64,000 nt of DNA, taken from assembly GCA_964572845.1 (NCBI GenBank), contig CAZNFX010000005.1, positions 186,001-250,000 on the forward strand, in the 5' to 3' direction. Position 1 is the stretch's first letter; every line of letters begins with the position of its first letter. Of this stretch, positions 41,492 through 49,777 are shown in pieces. The DNA comes from Bin55 sp964572845 (GTDB lineage: Bacteria > Pseudomonadota > Gammaproteobacteria > Pseudomonadales > Azotimanducaceae). A program made the position numbers and the translations under genes. Below the pieces are notes generated by a model that saw only the letters and a list, made by a program, of their open reading frames with translations, searched no databases and was not told the origin of the DNA.

Positions 41492-43782
41492 ACTTCGTTG
41501 TTCATTTCAATTTCTCGGTCCGCCAAACGCCAATATTGATCGCGTCCCTGCAGATAGGGCGACGGCCAGGTCTCTTCGCGGTCGCCAAGCTCGGTTGCCG
41601 TGTGAAGTGTCCAATAGGGATCGGTCAAGTGAGGGCGACCGAGGCACACGAGATCGGCTCGACCAGCCAGAAGAATGGAATTGACGTGATCGGCTTCGTA
41701 GATATTTCCGACTGCGATGGTCTTGATGCCGCCGTCATTGCGAATGCGATCGGAAAATGGCGTCTGGAACATCCGACCGTAAACGGGTTCGGCGTCCGTT
41801 GTTGTTTGGCCAGCGGATACATTTATGATGTCGGCGCCCGCACGTGTTAAAAGTCTCGCTATTTCCACCGAGTCCTCGGCGGTTACTCCCTTGGGTCCAA
41901 TCCAATCGGTTGCAGATATACGCACAGAAATGGGTTTGTGATCCGGCCACACTTTACGCATTGCCTCTAGAACCTCCATTGGATAGCGCATACGGTTTCT
42001 TAAGCAGCCGCCGTACTTGTCCGAGCGTGTGTTGGATATAGGAGATATGAAAGACGAGATGAAATATCCGTGAGCTGCGTGCAGCTCCACCATGTCGAAT
42101 CCTGCTGCTTCTGCCATTTCCACGGCTGAAACGAACTGATCCTTGATTACGTCTAACTCTTCCTGCGAGGCGGCACGCGGAATTGAATTATTCTCCGTCC
42201 ATGGAATCGACGACGCAGAAACCACCTCCCAATTTCCATCGGGCAAGGGTTCGTCCATACCTTCCCAACCGATGCGCGTCGAACCTTTGCGACCCGAATG
42301 TCCAATCTGGCTGCAAATCTTCGCATCCGTCTCGTTGTGCACGAAATCTGTGAGACGCGCCCATGCTTCAAGGTGATCGTCCGCATAGAGCCCGGGACAA
42401 CCCAAGGTGATTCGCCCGGTGTCGGATACACAGGTCATTTCGGTGTAGACCAATGCAGCTCCGCCTTTAGCTCGTTCTCCGTAATGAACTAGGTGCCAGT
42501 CGGTAGGGCAACCGTTCTCTGCCTTGTACTGGGCCATTGGCGAAACAACAATGCGATTTTTCAGTTCCATGTCACGCAACCTGAATGGTGCAAACATGGG
42601 TGGACGCACTCGAGCCGTAGGTGGCATCCCGGCTTGTTCTTGAAACCATTGTTCCGCCGACTTCAGCCAATGAGAGTCGCGTTCTCGTAGGTTCTCGTGG
42701 CTTATGCGCTGGCTTCGAGTAAGCAGTGAGTAATTCAGTTGAACGGGATCGAGTCGAAGGTATCTCTCTACATTCTCAAACCATTCGACCGAGTTTCGAG
42801 CCGCTGACTGTAGCCGCAAGACTTCCAATCGCCTTGCTTCCTCATACTTGACGAGTGCAGATCCAAGATCTTGCTCAGCGTGCAGATAGCCCGCTAGAGC
42901 AATTGCGGATTCCAAGGCAAGCTTTGTGCCCGAACCTATTGAGAAGTGGGCTGTCGCGGCCGCGTCTCCCAAGAGCACGATATTTTCGTGGCTCCATTTC
43001 TCGCACAACACGCGCGGAAATCGTATCCAAGCGGATCCTTGAATGTGATCGGAATTTGAGAGCAAGGAATGCCCGTCGAGGTGATTCGCAAAAATCCGTT
43101 CGCAAATACTGATGCTCTCCTGTTGGCTGAGGTCTGCGAACCCAATCGCCTCAAACGTTTCGTGCGAGCACTCGACGATGAATGTTGCTGTGTCGGCGTC
43201 AAATTGATAGGCGTGTGCCCATACCCAACCGAATTCTGTTTCTTCGAAGATGAACGTAAAAGCATCGTCGAAGTTTTGGTGTGTGCCGAGCCAGACGAAA
43301 TGGCAAAGTCGTTCGTCGATCTGAGGATTGAAAGAAAATTCAAACTCGTTGCGGGTTCGCGAATTCAATCCGTCGCTAGCTATTACCAAATCGTAGTCGC
43401 TGGCGTAATCGAGAGCGCTTCGCACCTCAGTCTCAAATTGCATTTCGATACCAAGTTCGCGAGCTCTATCTTGCAGAATGTTCAGCAGTTTCTTACGTCC
43501 GATTCCACAGAATCCATGGCCAGAAGACAAAAGCCTTTGGCCCTGATAGTGCAAAGCGATGTCGTCCCAATACGCGAAGTGTTGGCGTATCAACGACTCG
43601 CTGACCGGATCGTTTTGCTTGAGGTTAGTGAGCGTGTCGTCAGATAGAACAACGCCCCAACCGAACGTATCATTGGGTTTGTTCCTTTCAACGACCAAGA
43701 CTTCGTGCTTTGGGTCCCGAAGTTTCATACAGATGGCGGAATACAGACCTCCTGGTCCGCCACCCAAACACGCAATCCGCAT
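41488..43782 (-). CDS. Fused FAD monooxygenase / Old-Yellow-Enzyme reductase (2-aminobenzoyl-CoA monooxygenase/reductase-like)
   Basis: A 764-residue two-domain flavoprotein. The N-terminal aromatic-hydroxylase domain has the Rossmann motif CLGGGPGGLYSAICM (5-19), a DG-type segment VIASDGLNSRTR and the GD motif VLLGDAAATAHFSIGSGTKL. From about residue 395 an Old-Yellow-Enzyme domain follows (MFAPFRLRDMELKNRIVVSPM, QIGHSGRKGSTR, ELHAAHGYFISSFISP). This fusion is known as 2-aminobenzoyl-CoA monooxygenase/reductase and, in databases, as salicylyl-CoA 5-hydroxylase/oxidoreductase. It hydroxylates the CoA-bound ring, then reduces it. The kynU/CoA-ligase neighbours favour the anthranilate version. 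Confidence 0.88.
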   Translation of the reverse strand: MRIACLGGGPGGLYSAICMKLRDPKHEVLVVERNKPNDTFGWGVVLSDDTLTNLKQNDPVSESLIRQHFAYWDDIALHYQGQRLLSSGHGFCGIGRKKLLNILQDRARELGIEMQFETEVRSALDYASDYDLVIASDGLNSRTRNEFEFSFNPQIDERLCHFVWLGTHQNFDDAFTFIFEETEFGWVWAHAYQFDADTATFIVECSHETFEAIGFADLSQQESISICERIFANHLDGHSLLSNSDHIQGSAWIRFPRVLCEKWSHENIVLLGDAAATAHFSIGSGTKLALESAIALAGYLHAEQDLGSALVKYEEARRLEVLRLQSAARNSVEWFENVERYLRLDPVQLNYSLLTRSQRISHENLRERDSHWLKSAEQWFQEQAGMPPTARVRPPMFAPFRLRDMELKNRIVVSPMAQYKAENGCPTDWHLVHYGERAKGGAALVYTEMTCVSDTGRITLGCPGLYADDHLEAWARLTDFVHNETDAKICSQIGHSGRKGSTRIGWEGMDEPLPDGNWEVVSASSIPWTENNSIPRAASQEELDVIKDQFVSAVEMAEAAGFDMVELHAAHGYFISSFISPISNTRSDKYGGCLRNRMRYPMEVLEAMRKVWPDHKPISVRISATDWIGPKGVTAEDSVEIARLLTRAGADIINVSAGQTTTDAEPVYGRMFQTPFSDRIRNDGGIKTIAVGNIYEADHVNSILLAGRADLVCLGRPHLTDPYWTLHTATELGDREETWPSPYLQGRDQYWRLADREIEMNNEV

Positions 43783-43955
43783 GTCACCGAATTTCTTTAC
43801 AGAATGTGCAAAGTGATGAGGGCTACTGTTGCCTCACATCGTCACGACATTCTAGACTGTAGGCCTTTGGAGCAATTGGGACGTCTACAACCAATGTCGT
43901 ACGTACTTGTCGAAGATCGAGGCAGCGATCAGGCTATGATGGGACGGTCGTAGCA
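43783..43955. promoter_or_regulatory. Divergent control region of the tryptophan/anthranilate genes
   Basis: These 173 bp lie between the start codons of the minus-strand operon and the plus-strand formamidase gene and must hold both promoters. A TATGAT -10-like hexamer near 43935 would serve the formamidase gene, but no -35 lies at 16-18 bp. The palindrome GTACGTAC occurs near 43900. No regulator gene is adjacent, so control is not deducible. Confidence 0.35.
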
Positions 43956-44768
43956 ATGACGATCAACTGGGATGACGAGTTCTCGAACGCCGCGTACATA
44001 AAGAACGGCTCGTTATATCCGTCGATTTGGAAAAACCGAGCTAGTGAGTTTGCTACGACTCACGAAAGCGCGGACATCGACCGGCCTTACGGAACTCATC
44101 CGCGTCAGAAGTGCGATCTGTTTCACCCGCAAACGCCTAGTCGTGGCTTGGTTTGCTATGTGCATGGCGGATTCTGGATAGAGTTTGACAAGTCGTATTG
44201 GTCTCACTTGGCTCGGGGGCTTTGCAGTCTGGGATGGTCTGTTGCGGTACCTAGCTATGTGCTGGCTCCCCAAGTTCGAATCTCTGAGATCACACAAATG
44301 ATTGCACAGGCAATTCAGTGCTGCGCCAATTGGGTTGATGGACCGATTCTTCTAGTTGGGCACTCAGCAGGCGGGCACCTAGTAACGAGAATGGTGTGTT
44401 CAGACTCTCCATTGGAGCGAAGCGCAAGGGATCGAGTAAGGACGGTTGTAACAATTAGCGGACTCCATGATTTGCGCAATTTGCTCAAGACAGAAATGAA
44501 TGAGCAACTGCAATTGGATAGGAACGAAGCTATTTTGGAAAGTCCCGCTCTGCTCGAACCAGATACATCGGCAGATGTGGTCTGCTGGGTGGGATCTTTG
44601 GAGCGACCGGAGTTCATTCGTCAATCCAAATTGCTTCGGAGAGTGTGGAGAGCCCACATTTCTGGAATTCAGCTTGAAATCGAAGTTGGCCGACACCACT
44701 TTGACGTGATTGAATCTATGGAAGACCCAGCTAGTCGTTTGGTGCGGGTGATCGATGGCGCTGACTAG
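43956..44768 (+). CDS. Alpha/beta-hydrolase arylformamidase (kynurenine formamidase-like)
   Basis: A 270-residue alpha/beta hydrolase. It has the oxyanion motif YVHGGFWIEFDKSYW, the nucleophile elbow GHSAGGHLVTRM and a late histidine in EVGRHHFDVIESM, a pattern typical of kynurenine formamidases of the AFMID/yeast Bna7 kind. The usual bacterial KynB belongs to an unrelated metal-dependent family. It should convert N-formylkynurenine to kynurenine, the step between KynA and KynU, which both lie in the divergent operon. The N-terminal FSNAAYIKNGS also matches that family. Confidence 0.8.
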   Translation: MTINWDDEFSNAAYIKNGSLYPSIWKNRASEFATTHESADIDRPYGTHPRQKCDLFHPQTPSRGLVCYVHGGFWIEFDKSYWSHLARGLCSLGWSVAVPSYVLAPQVRISEITQMIAQAIQCCANWVDGPILLVGHSAGGHLVTRMVCSDSPLERSARDRVRTVVTISGLHDLRNLLKTEMNEQLQLDRNEAILESPALLEPDTSADVVCWVGSLERPEFIRQSKLLRRVWRAHISGIQLEIEVGRHHFDVIESMEDPASRLVRVIDGAD

Positions 44769-44945
44769 ATTGTCTTTGAGCAACAAGAACCGACGCTATG
44801 ACGCAACTCGCTCGAGTGCGGCTTACATACAAATAAGTTCACACGATTCAAGAGAGTCATGGCAATCGTCGCCATTAGAAAATCCCTCGCTTTGGAGAAT
44901 CGCTATTAGGGTAGGATTAGATGTCGGTCGACCAGTCAAACAAGC

Positions 44946-45197
44946 ATGAAAGACAGACTAGTTCTGTATCAAGATCCGTATTGCCCCTTTTGCCGACGTG
45001 TCACGGACTTTCTCGAGGAAAGTAATCACGTCCTTCCCGTGCGAGACATCATGCGCGATAGAGATGCATACAAAGAACTGATACGAGGCGGAGGTCGAGG
45101 AACCGTGCCCTGTCTTCGTATTACATTGGAAGACGGGAAGCACAAGTGGATGTACGAGTCGCTCGACATCATTGATTTCTTGAGGAAAGAAATCTGA
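44946..45197 (+). CDS. Glutaredoxin
   Basis: An 83-residue dithiol glutaredoxin. The active site CPFC is at residues 13-16 (QDPYCPFCRRV), the TVPCL cis-proline loop lies near 53-57, and the C-terminal YESLDIIDFL replaces the usual glutathione-binding TCDD pattern. It reduces disulfides or glutathione mixed disulfides in the cytoplasm. A cysteine directly after the cis-proline (VPC) is less usual. The gene stands alone, 177 bp after the formamidase gene and convergent with the kinase gene. Confidence 0.85.
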   Translation: MKDRLVLYQDPYCPFCRRVTDFLEESNHVLPVRDIMRDRDAYKELIRGGGRGTVPCLRITLEDGKHKWMYESLDIIDFLRKEI

Positions 45198-45213
45198 ATT
45201 GCTTGGTTGGGGT

Positions 45214-46269
45214 CTAATTCCCACGCATGGACTGAACGATGGACCAAGCGAGCTCCGATCGTTCTCGTGCTGCCCCTGCGTACTCCAGCGCCGTCTGCGA
45301 ACTGGCATTGCCGTCGAGTCCTCGTTTGTAGACTCCCTGAATGATTCCCGCCGAACGGAAGAGATTGAACGCGACGTAGAACAGCCAATTGTCGATCTTT
45401 TCTATGCGGGCGATCTTGCAGTACTCGTCGATGAGTTCCGATTCGCTTGGAATGCCTAGGTCCCCTAAATTGGCTCCCGCAATCATGCCCGGTTTCTTTG
45501 AAGCGGGAGAGTGGTACTCCTGACACCAGTAGCCCAAGTCCGCCATGCCGTCGCCGAGTGTGCTAAGTTCCCAATCCAAGACAGCAACCACCCGAGGTTG
45601 CGTTTCATGAAGCAGCACGTTTCCCAAACGGTAATCTCCATGGACGACGCAGGGGGAAGTCTGTTTGGGCAAGTTGTCTGGCAACCATCGAATCAGCTCA
45701 TCCATTGCTTCAATCTGTTCAGTTTGGGACGCAATGTATTGCTTGCTCCATCTCGATATTTGGCGGGCAAAGTAGTTCCCAGCGCGCCCGAAGTCCTCTA
45801 GTCCCACATCCATGGGGTCGATCGCATGTAGGGAAGCCAGAATTCTTGCCATATCCAGATATACAGTTCGTCGTTCTTCCTTTTCAAGATCCGGCAATGC
45901 CGTCGTTGTAAAAAGCCTGCCCTCGACCATTTCCATTACGTAGAACTTCGTGCCGATTACGCTTGGGTCTTCGCACAGGACATGCATTTTGGGAACAGGT
46001 ACGTCGGAGTTGCTAAGCGCATCCATAACGCGATGTTCTCGATCCACCTGATGAGCCGACGGCAACAATTGTCCTGGTGGTTGTTTGCGCAACACATAGC
46101 GCGCAGTAGAAGTTTCCAAAAGAAATGTCGGATTGCTCTGACCACCCTCGAATTGTTGGATCGTGCAAGGTGGCCGAAAGCCGCCAATGTTCTTACCGAG
46201 AAATTTCTCAATAGAGCTGCGATCGAAGTGGTGGCCCGTCCGTACCGGCGTTAGGCTTACTTCGCTCAT
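45214..46269 (-). CDS. Phosphotransferase (APH family)
   Basis: A 351-residue protein of the aminoglycoside/choline phosphotransferase fold, of the subgroup often found next to acyl-CoA dehydrogenases (ACAD10 type). It has the N-lobe FEGGQSNPTFLL and RKQPPGQLLPSAH, the catalytic loop VVHGDYRLGNVLL and the metal aspartate in VLDWELSTLGDGMADL. Antibiotic resistance is not implied. The likely substrate is a hydroxyl group of a small metabolite or hydroxyacyl-CoA. Its ATG shares one base with the stop of the upstream small membrane protein gene (TAATG). Confidence 0.83.
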   Translation of the reverse strand: MSEVSLTPVRTGHHFDRSSIEKFLGKNIGGFRPPCTIQQFEGGQSNPTFLLETSTARYVLRKQPPGQLLPSAHQVDREHRVMDALSNSDVPVPKMHVLCEDPSVIGTKFYVMEMVEGRLFTTTALPDLEKEERRTVYLDMARILASLHAIDPMDVGLEDFGRAGNYFARQISRWSKQYIASQTEQIEAMDELIRWLPDNLPKQTSPCVVHGDYRLGNVLLHETQPRVVAVLDWELSTLGDGMADLGYWCQEYHSPASKKPGMIAGANLGDLGIPSESELIDEYCKIARIEKIDNWLFYVAFNLFRSAGIIQGVYKRGLDGNASSQTALEYAGAARERSELAWSIVQSMRGN

Positions 46270-46532
46270 TACCGTAGGTGCGACTCTTCGTTGGGCTGCG
46301 ACTTAGGTTCGTTTCCTGCTGGTGATCTTTCGCCTCGAACCCCTTGGACGGATTGGTTGTCCCTAACAAGTTTCATCCAATTGCTGAGTTGTTGAATGGC
46401 ATTGGAAACAGACGATAGGACAGCGATGGCGATTCGGTCGTGAGACTGTCTCTTGGTCCAAATGTTGAATTGCAGTATGACTGCATGAACGAGCAACACG
46501 AGCAGTGCTATTAGAAAGATTGTCAGTTCCAT
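46269..46532 (-). CDS. Small single-pass membrane protein, function unknown
   Basis: An 87-residue protein I do not recognise. Residues 3-24 (LTIFLIALLVLLVHAVILQF) form one membrane helix. A basic segment (WTKRQSHDR), an amphipathic helix (SNAIQQLSNWMKLVR) and a polar tail follow. The stop overlaps the start of the phosphotransferase gene by one base, so the two are co-translated. It may recruit the kinase to the membrane, which is inference only. Confidence 0.6.
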   Translation of the reverse strand: MELTIFLIALLVLLVHAVILQFNIWTKRQSHDRIAIAVLSSVSNAIQQLSNWMKLVRDNQSVQGVRGERSPAGNEPKSQPNEESHLR

Positions 46533-46866
46533 TTCGGGTCTGCGTATATCTGCTGCCTAGGTCTTCTGGCTGTCCGAAGGGGTCATTTTAGGACTACATC
46601 AGGCAGGAATGGCTCAGTTCCAACTCACTCAACGCCTCGCGAGGAGCACTTCGCAGCAATCGAAACCCATGCAATAGAGAAGCGACTGCACCATGTCACC
46701 CTAGGATTGCGAGAAGCCCTTCTGAATGTTGGTTCATATGAAGCAAGTTCTGGGCTGAAGAACACCTTGATCTGCTGTAGCGACCCACTATTCAGTTGTG
46801 TATACATTGTGTGGCGATGTAGCGCTATGCACGACTCACCCCAAGTGTTCATTTTCCGCTTCACTA
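46533..46866. other. Intergenic region upstream of rplM
   Basis: About 330 bp without a supportable gene, between the divergent small membrane protein gene and the rplM promoter. Open frames on both strands (46625-46864 minus, 46707-46925 plus) cross each other and the rplM promoter and show no domain. No RNA structure was recognised. Confidence 0.35.
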
Positions 46867-46895
46867 TTGAATATGCAGTGGTTAGTCGCTATCAT
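46867..46895 (+). promoter_or_regulatory. Sigma-70 promoter of the rplM-rpsI operon
   Basis: TTGAAT (46867-46872) and TATCAT (46890-46895) are spaced exactly 17 bp apart. The predicted start near 46902 gives a leader of about 30 nt before the rplM TTG codon. The pet and ssp genes lie downstream on the same strand with small gaps and may be partly served by this promoter. Confidence 0.65.
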
Positions 46896-46931
46896 TCGCA
46901 ACCGACTTCCCGGACCTGGATGTAACTTTTC

Positions 46932-47360
46932 TTGAAGACGCTTAGCATGCGCCCTGCAGACGTGGTGCATGATTGGTATGTGGTAGACGCTTCGCACTAC
47001 ACTCTTGGACGTCTTGCTTCTGCAATTGCCGTACGTTTGCGCGGGAAGCATAAGCCGCAATTCACTCCGCATGTGGATATGGGCGACTACATCGTGGTCG
47101 TAAATGCGGAAAGGGTCAAAGTTACGGGTCGGAAGGAGGAAGAGAAGGTCTATTACCGACATACGGGCTACCCGGGCGGGATTAAGTCTCTCACGTTAAA
47201 GGAACTGCGAGAAAAGCATCCGGAACGAATCATTGAGCAAGCCGTCAAGGGAATGCTTCCTCGAAATTCTCTTGGTCGGTCGGTCGCGCGCAAATTGAAG
47301 GTGTACAGCGGCAACGAGCATCCACATGGTGCTCAACAACCGAGAGAACTACAGTTCTGA
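46932..47360 (+). CDS. rplM: 50S ribosomal protein L13
   Basis: L13 is an early assembly protein of the large subunit. The 142 residues contain WYVVDASHYTLGRLAS, the HVDMGDYIVVVNAERVKVTG block and GMLPRNSLGR near the end. The start is TTG: only this codon restores the family opening MKT(L/F)S-(M/A)-(R/K)-P. No ribosome-binding site is obvious before it (TAACTTTTC), unusual for a highly expressed gene. rpsI follows 56 bp later, the universal pairing. Confidence 0.96.
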   Translation: MKTLSMRPADVVHDWYVVDASHYTLGRLASAIAVRLRGKHKPQFTPHVDMGDYIVVVNAERVKVTGRKEEEKVYYRHTGYPGGIKSLTLKELREKHPERIIEQAVKGMLPRNSLGRSVARKLKVYSGNEHPHGAQQPRELQF

Positions 47361-47416
47361 ACCCCTTGAGTTCTAACAGTACGTAGGGAACGTCTAGTTC
47401 CCAAAAGGAGATTAAT

Positions 47417-47809
47417 TTGGCAACTGCTAGCGGTTACGGCACAGGAAGACGCAAGACAAGCACGGCTCGGGTATTCCTTTCCCCTGGTAACGGCAGAATC
47501 TTGGTTAATGGCCAACCCGTTGACGAGTACTTCGGTCGGGAGACGGCTCGAATGATTGTTCGCCAACCGTTGCAAGCTACAGGCACAGACGATGCGGTGA
47601 GCTTGAATGTAACCGTGCGGGGTGGTGGTAATTCAGGGCAAGCTGGGGCCATCCGACATGGCATTGCAAGGGCATTGTTGGACTACAACGAAGCACTAAA
47701 GACCGACCTTAGGCGTGCGGGATTCTTGACTCGCGACGATCGAGAAGTAGAGCGTAAGAAAGTAGGGCTTCGTAAGGCTCGCAAACGCCCACAATACTCG
47801 AAACGATAA
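47417..47809 (+). CDS. rpsI: 30S ribosomal protein S9
   Basis: S9 contacts peptidyl-site tRNA through its C-terminal tail. The 130-residue protein has YGTGRRKTSTARVFL at the start, VRGGGNSGQAGAIRHGIARAL and the basic C-terminus KVGLRKARKRPQYSKR. TTG start with AAGGAG at a good distance upstream. It follows rplM as in nearly all bacteria. Confidence 0.97.
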   Translation: MATASGYGTGRRKTSTARVFLSPGNGRILVNGQPVDEYFGRETARMIVRQPLQATGTDDAVSLNVTVRGGGNSGQAGAIRHGIARALLDYNEALKTDLRRAGFLTRDDREVERKKVGLRKARKRPQYSKR

Positions 47810-47904
47810 TCTGCCATCGGGCCATCGGCATTGGGTACTTTTCATATTTGCCCCTGGTGGCTACTTGGCGATAGCACACTAGGAAATAGGGAGAATCGAC
47901 AGCG

Positions 47905-48495
47905 TTGACGGATTCAGGTTCAAGTCCAGTTACGCGCCGGTATTTGCTGCTGGCGACAACCGGGGTAGCTGCAGTTGGTGCTGTCGGAGCGGCCGTACCA
48001 TTTGTCCAATCTTGGAATCCTAGTGCCAAAGCCCGTGCATTGGGAGCACCCGTACGGATCGATATCTCCAAGTTAAAGCCAGGCGAATTGCTTGCAGGGG
48101 AACCTGCATGGCGCGGCCAACGCATTTTTGTAATCTATCGAACCCGAGAGATATTGGAAAGTCTCGAACGAGATGAAAAGCACCTCTCGGATCCGGCATC
48201 GAAGAAAAGCACCCAGCCCAAATACACGCTCAACAAGTTCAGGTCGATTCGTCCTGAAATCGGGGTGTACGTAGGGTTGTGCACTCACTTGGGATGTATT
48301 CCTGAATATATCGGGGAAGCGAAGACTGGCTTCTCCTGCGCGTGTCATGGCTCACGCTTTGACTTGGCAGGTCGAGTGGAAAAAAATGTTCCCGCACCAA
48401 CCAACCTAGTCGTGCCTCCCTATCGGTATGAGACCGACAACGTTATCGTAGTGGGCGAAGATACTGTAGACGACGAAGACACTGAGATTGCATGA
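47905..48495 (+). CDS. petA: Ubiquinol-cytochrome c reductase Rieske subunit
   Basis: The Rieske protein passes electrons from ubiquinol to cytochrome c1 in the bc1 complex. The 196-residue protein has a twin-arginine-type N-terminus (VTRRYLLLAT) that acts as membrane anchor. The 2Fe-2S ligands are C126 and H128 (LCTHLGC) and C145 and H148 (CACHGSRFD), with the C131/C147 disulfide. TTG start. The stop overlaps petB by four bases. The complex needs petB and petC, which follow at once. Confidence 0.96.
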   Translation: MTDSGSSPVTRRYLLLATTGVAAVGAVGAAVPFVQSWNPSAKARALGAPVRIDISKLKPGELLAGEPAWRGQRIFVIYRTREILESLERDEKHLSDPASKKSTQPKYTLNKFRSIRPEIGVYVGLCTHLGCIPEYIGEAKTGFSCACHGSRFDLAGRVEKNVPAPTNLVVPPYRYETDNVIVVGEDTVDDEDTEIA

Positions 48496-49757
48496 TGGCG
48501 GAATCGACCGAACAGCGGGGCTTTCTCTCAAGATGTCAATCTTGGATCGACGCTCGCTTTCCGTGGACGGACACTGTCGAGAGACATGCGAGCAAGTACT
48601 ACGCACCGCGCAATTTCAATGTCTGGTACGTGTTTGGAGCTCTATCCTTCTTTGTCTTGCTCCTGCAGTTGGTTACCGGAGTATGGTTGACGATGACGTA
48701 CGAACCGACCGGCGAAGGTGCATTTGGTTCTGTCGAGTACACCATGCGAGAGGTTGATTTCGGATGGTTGATCCGATATCTCCACTCGACCGGTGCGTCC
48801 GCTTTCTTCGTTGTCGTCTACATACATATGTTTCGTGGATTCGCCTACGGTTCGTACCGCAAGCCTCGCGAGCTGATCTGGTTGATTGGCATGGGAATCT
48901 ATCTCGTGCTGATGGCGGAAGGATTCTTTGGCTATCTCTTGCCCTGGGGCAATATGTCGTATTGGGGAGCGCAGGTTATTGTGTCGCTGGTGGGTGCAAT
49001 TCCGTTCTTCGGTCCTGACCTCATGGAGTGGGTACGTGGTGACTTCGTTATGTCCGAAATCACATTGAACCGCTTCTTTGCACTTCACGTCTTCGCGCTG
49101 CCTGGAGCATTGGTAGTCCTTGTGTTCGTACACATCGTTGCCTTGCACCACGTAGGATCCAACAATCCGGATGGAATTGAGATCAAATCCAAGAAAGGAG
49201 ACGACGGCGTGCCGCTCGACGGAATTCCATTCCATCCCTATTACACCGTCCACGATTTTCTAGCGATCGTCGTTTTTCTTATCGTGTTCTGTGCCGTGGT
49301 GTTCTACGCGCCGGAAATGTTTGGCTATTTCATCGAAAAACCGAATTTTGAGATAGCAAACCCCTTTAAGACACCAGAACACATCGCGCCGGTTTGGTAC
49401 TACACACCGTTCTACGCAATGTTGCGTGCAACAACCTTCCCTCTCTTTGGCGTTGATGCAAAGTTTTGGGGATTGGTTGTCATGGCGGGCGCTATTCTGA
49501 TTCCAGCGGCTTTGCCATGGCTTGACAAGAGTCCTGTTCGCTCGATTCGCTACAAAGGCAAGATCTCCAAGTTCATGCTTGCAATGTTCGTGTTGAGTTT
49601 CATTGTGCTGGGGTATTTGGGGACGATTCCTCCTTCAAAGTTCGCTACTTTTGTGGCTCAAATCGGGACGATTGTCTACTTCTCGTATTTTCTGCTAATG
49701 CCGTGGTACACAAGGAGAGAGAAGACTAAACCTGTGCCCGACCGGGTCACCGATTGA
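48492..49757 (+). CDS. petB: Ubiquinol-cytochrome c reductase cytochrome b
   Basis: Cytochrome b holds the two b hemes and the quinone sites of bc1. At 421 residues with about eight membrane helices, it is the long b6-plus-IV form found in proteobacteria. Heme-ligand histidines are seen in RYLHSTGASAFFVVVYIHMF and in FFALHVFALPGALVVLVFVH. The Qo motif PEW is present as PEMFGYF with a change at the third residue (PE-M). The ATG overlaps the petA stop by four bases. Confidence 0.95.
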   Translation: MMAESTEQRGFLSRCQSWIDARFPWTDTVERHASKYYAPRNFNVWYVFGALSFFVLLLQLVTGVWLTMTYEPTGEGAFGSVEYTMREVDFGWLIRYLHSTGASAFFVVVYIHMFRGFAYGSYRKPRELIWLIGMGIYLVLMAEGFFGYLLPWGNMSYWGAQVIVSLVGAIPFFGPDLMEWVRGDFVMSEITLNRFFALHVFALPGALVVLVFVHIVALHHVGSNNPDGIEIKSKKGDDGVPLDGIPFHPYYTVHDFLAIVVFLIVFCAVVFYAPEMFGYFIEKPNFEIANPFKTPEHIAPVWYYTPFYAMLRATTFPLFGVDAKFWGLVVMAGAILIPAALPWLDKSPVRSIRYKGKISKFMLAMFVLSFIVLGYLGTIPPSKFATFVAQIGTIVYFSYFLLMPWYTRREKTKPVPDRVTD

Positions 49758-49777
49758 AGTAGGGGCGAGGAGCTGCA

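Noticed and set aside
43069..43647. 192-codon plus-strand frame opposite the monooxygenase/reductase gene
   Set aside because: It is antisense to a clear coding sequence and has no recognisable domain.
41488..43782. Reading the fusion protein as salicylyl-CoA 5-hydroxylase
   Set aside because: Possible by sequence, but coupling to kynA/kynU favours 2-aminobenzoyl-CoA; kept as an alternative only.
45214..46269. Aminoglycoside resistance gene
   Set aside because: The APH fold here is the acyl-CoA-dehydrogenase-associated subgroup; no resistance context.
46625..46925. Short frames on both strands upstream of rplM
   Set aside because: They overlap each other and the rplM promoter, and have no domain.
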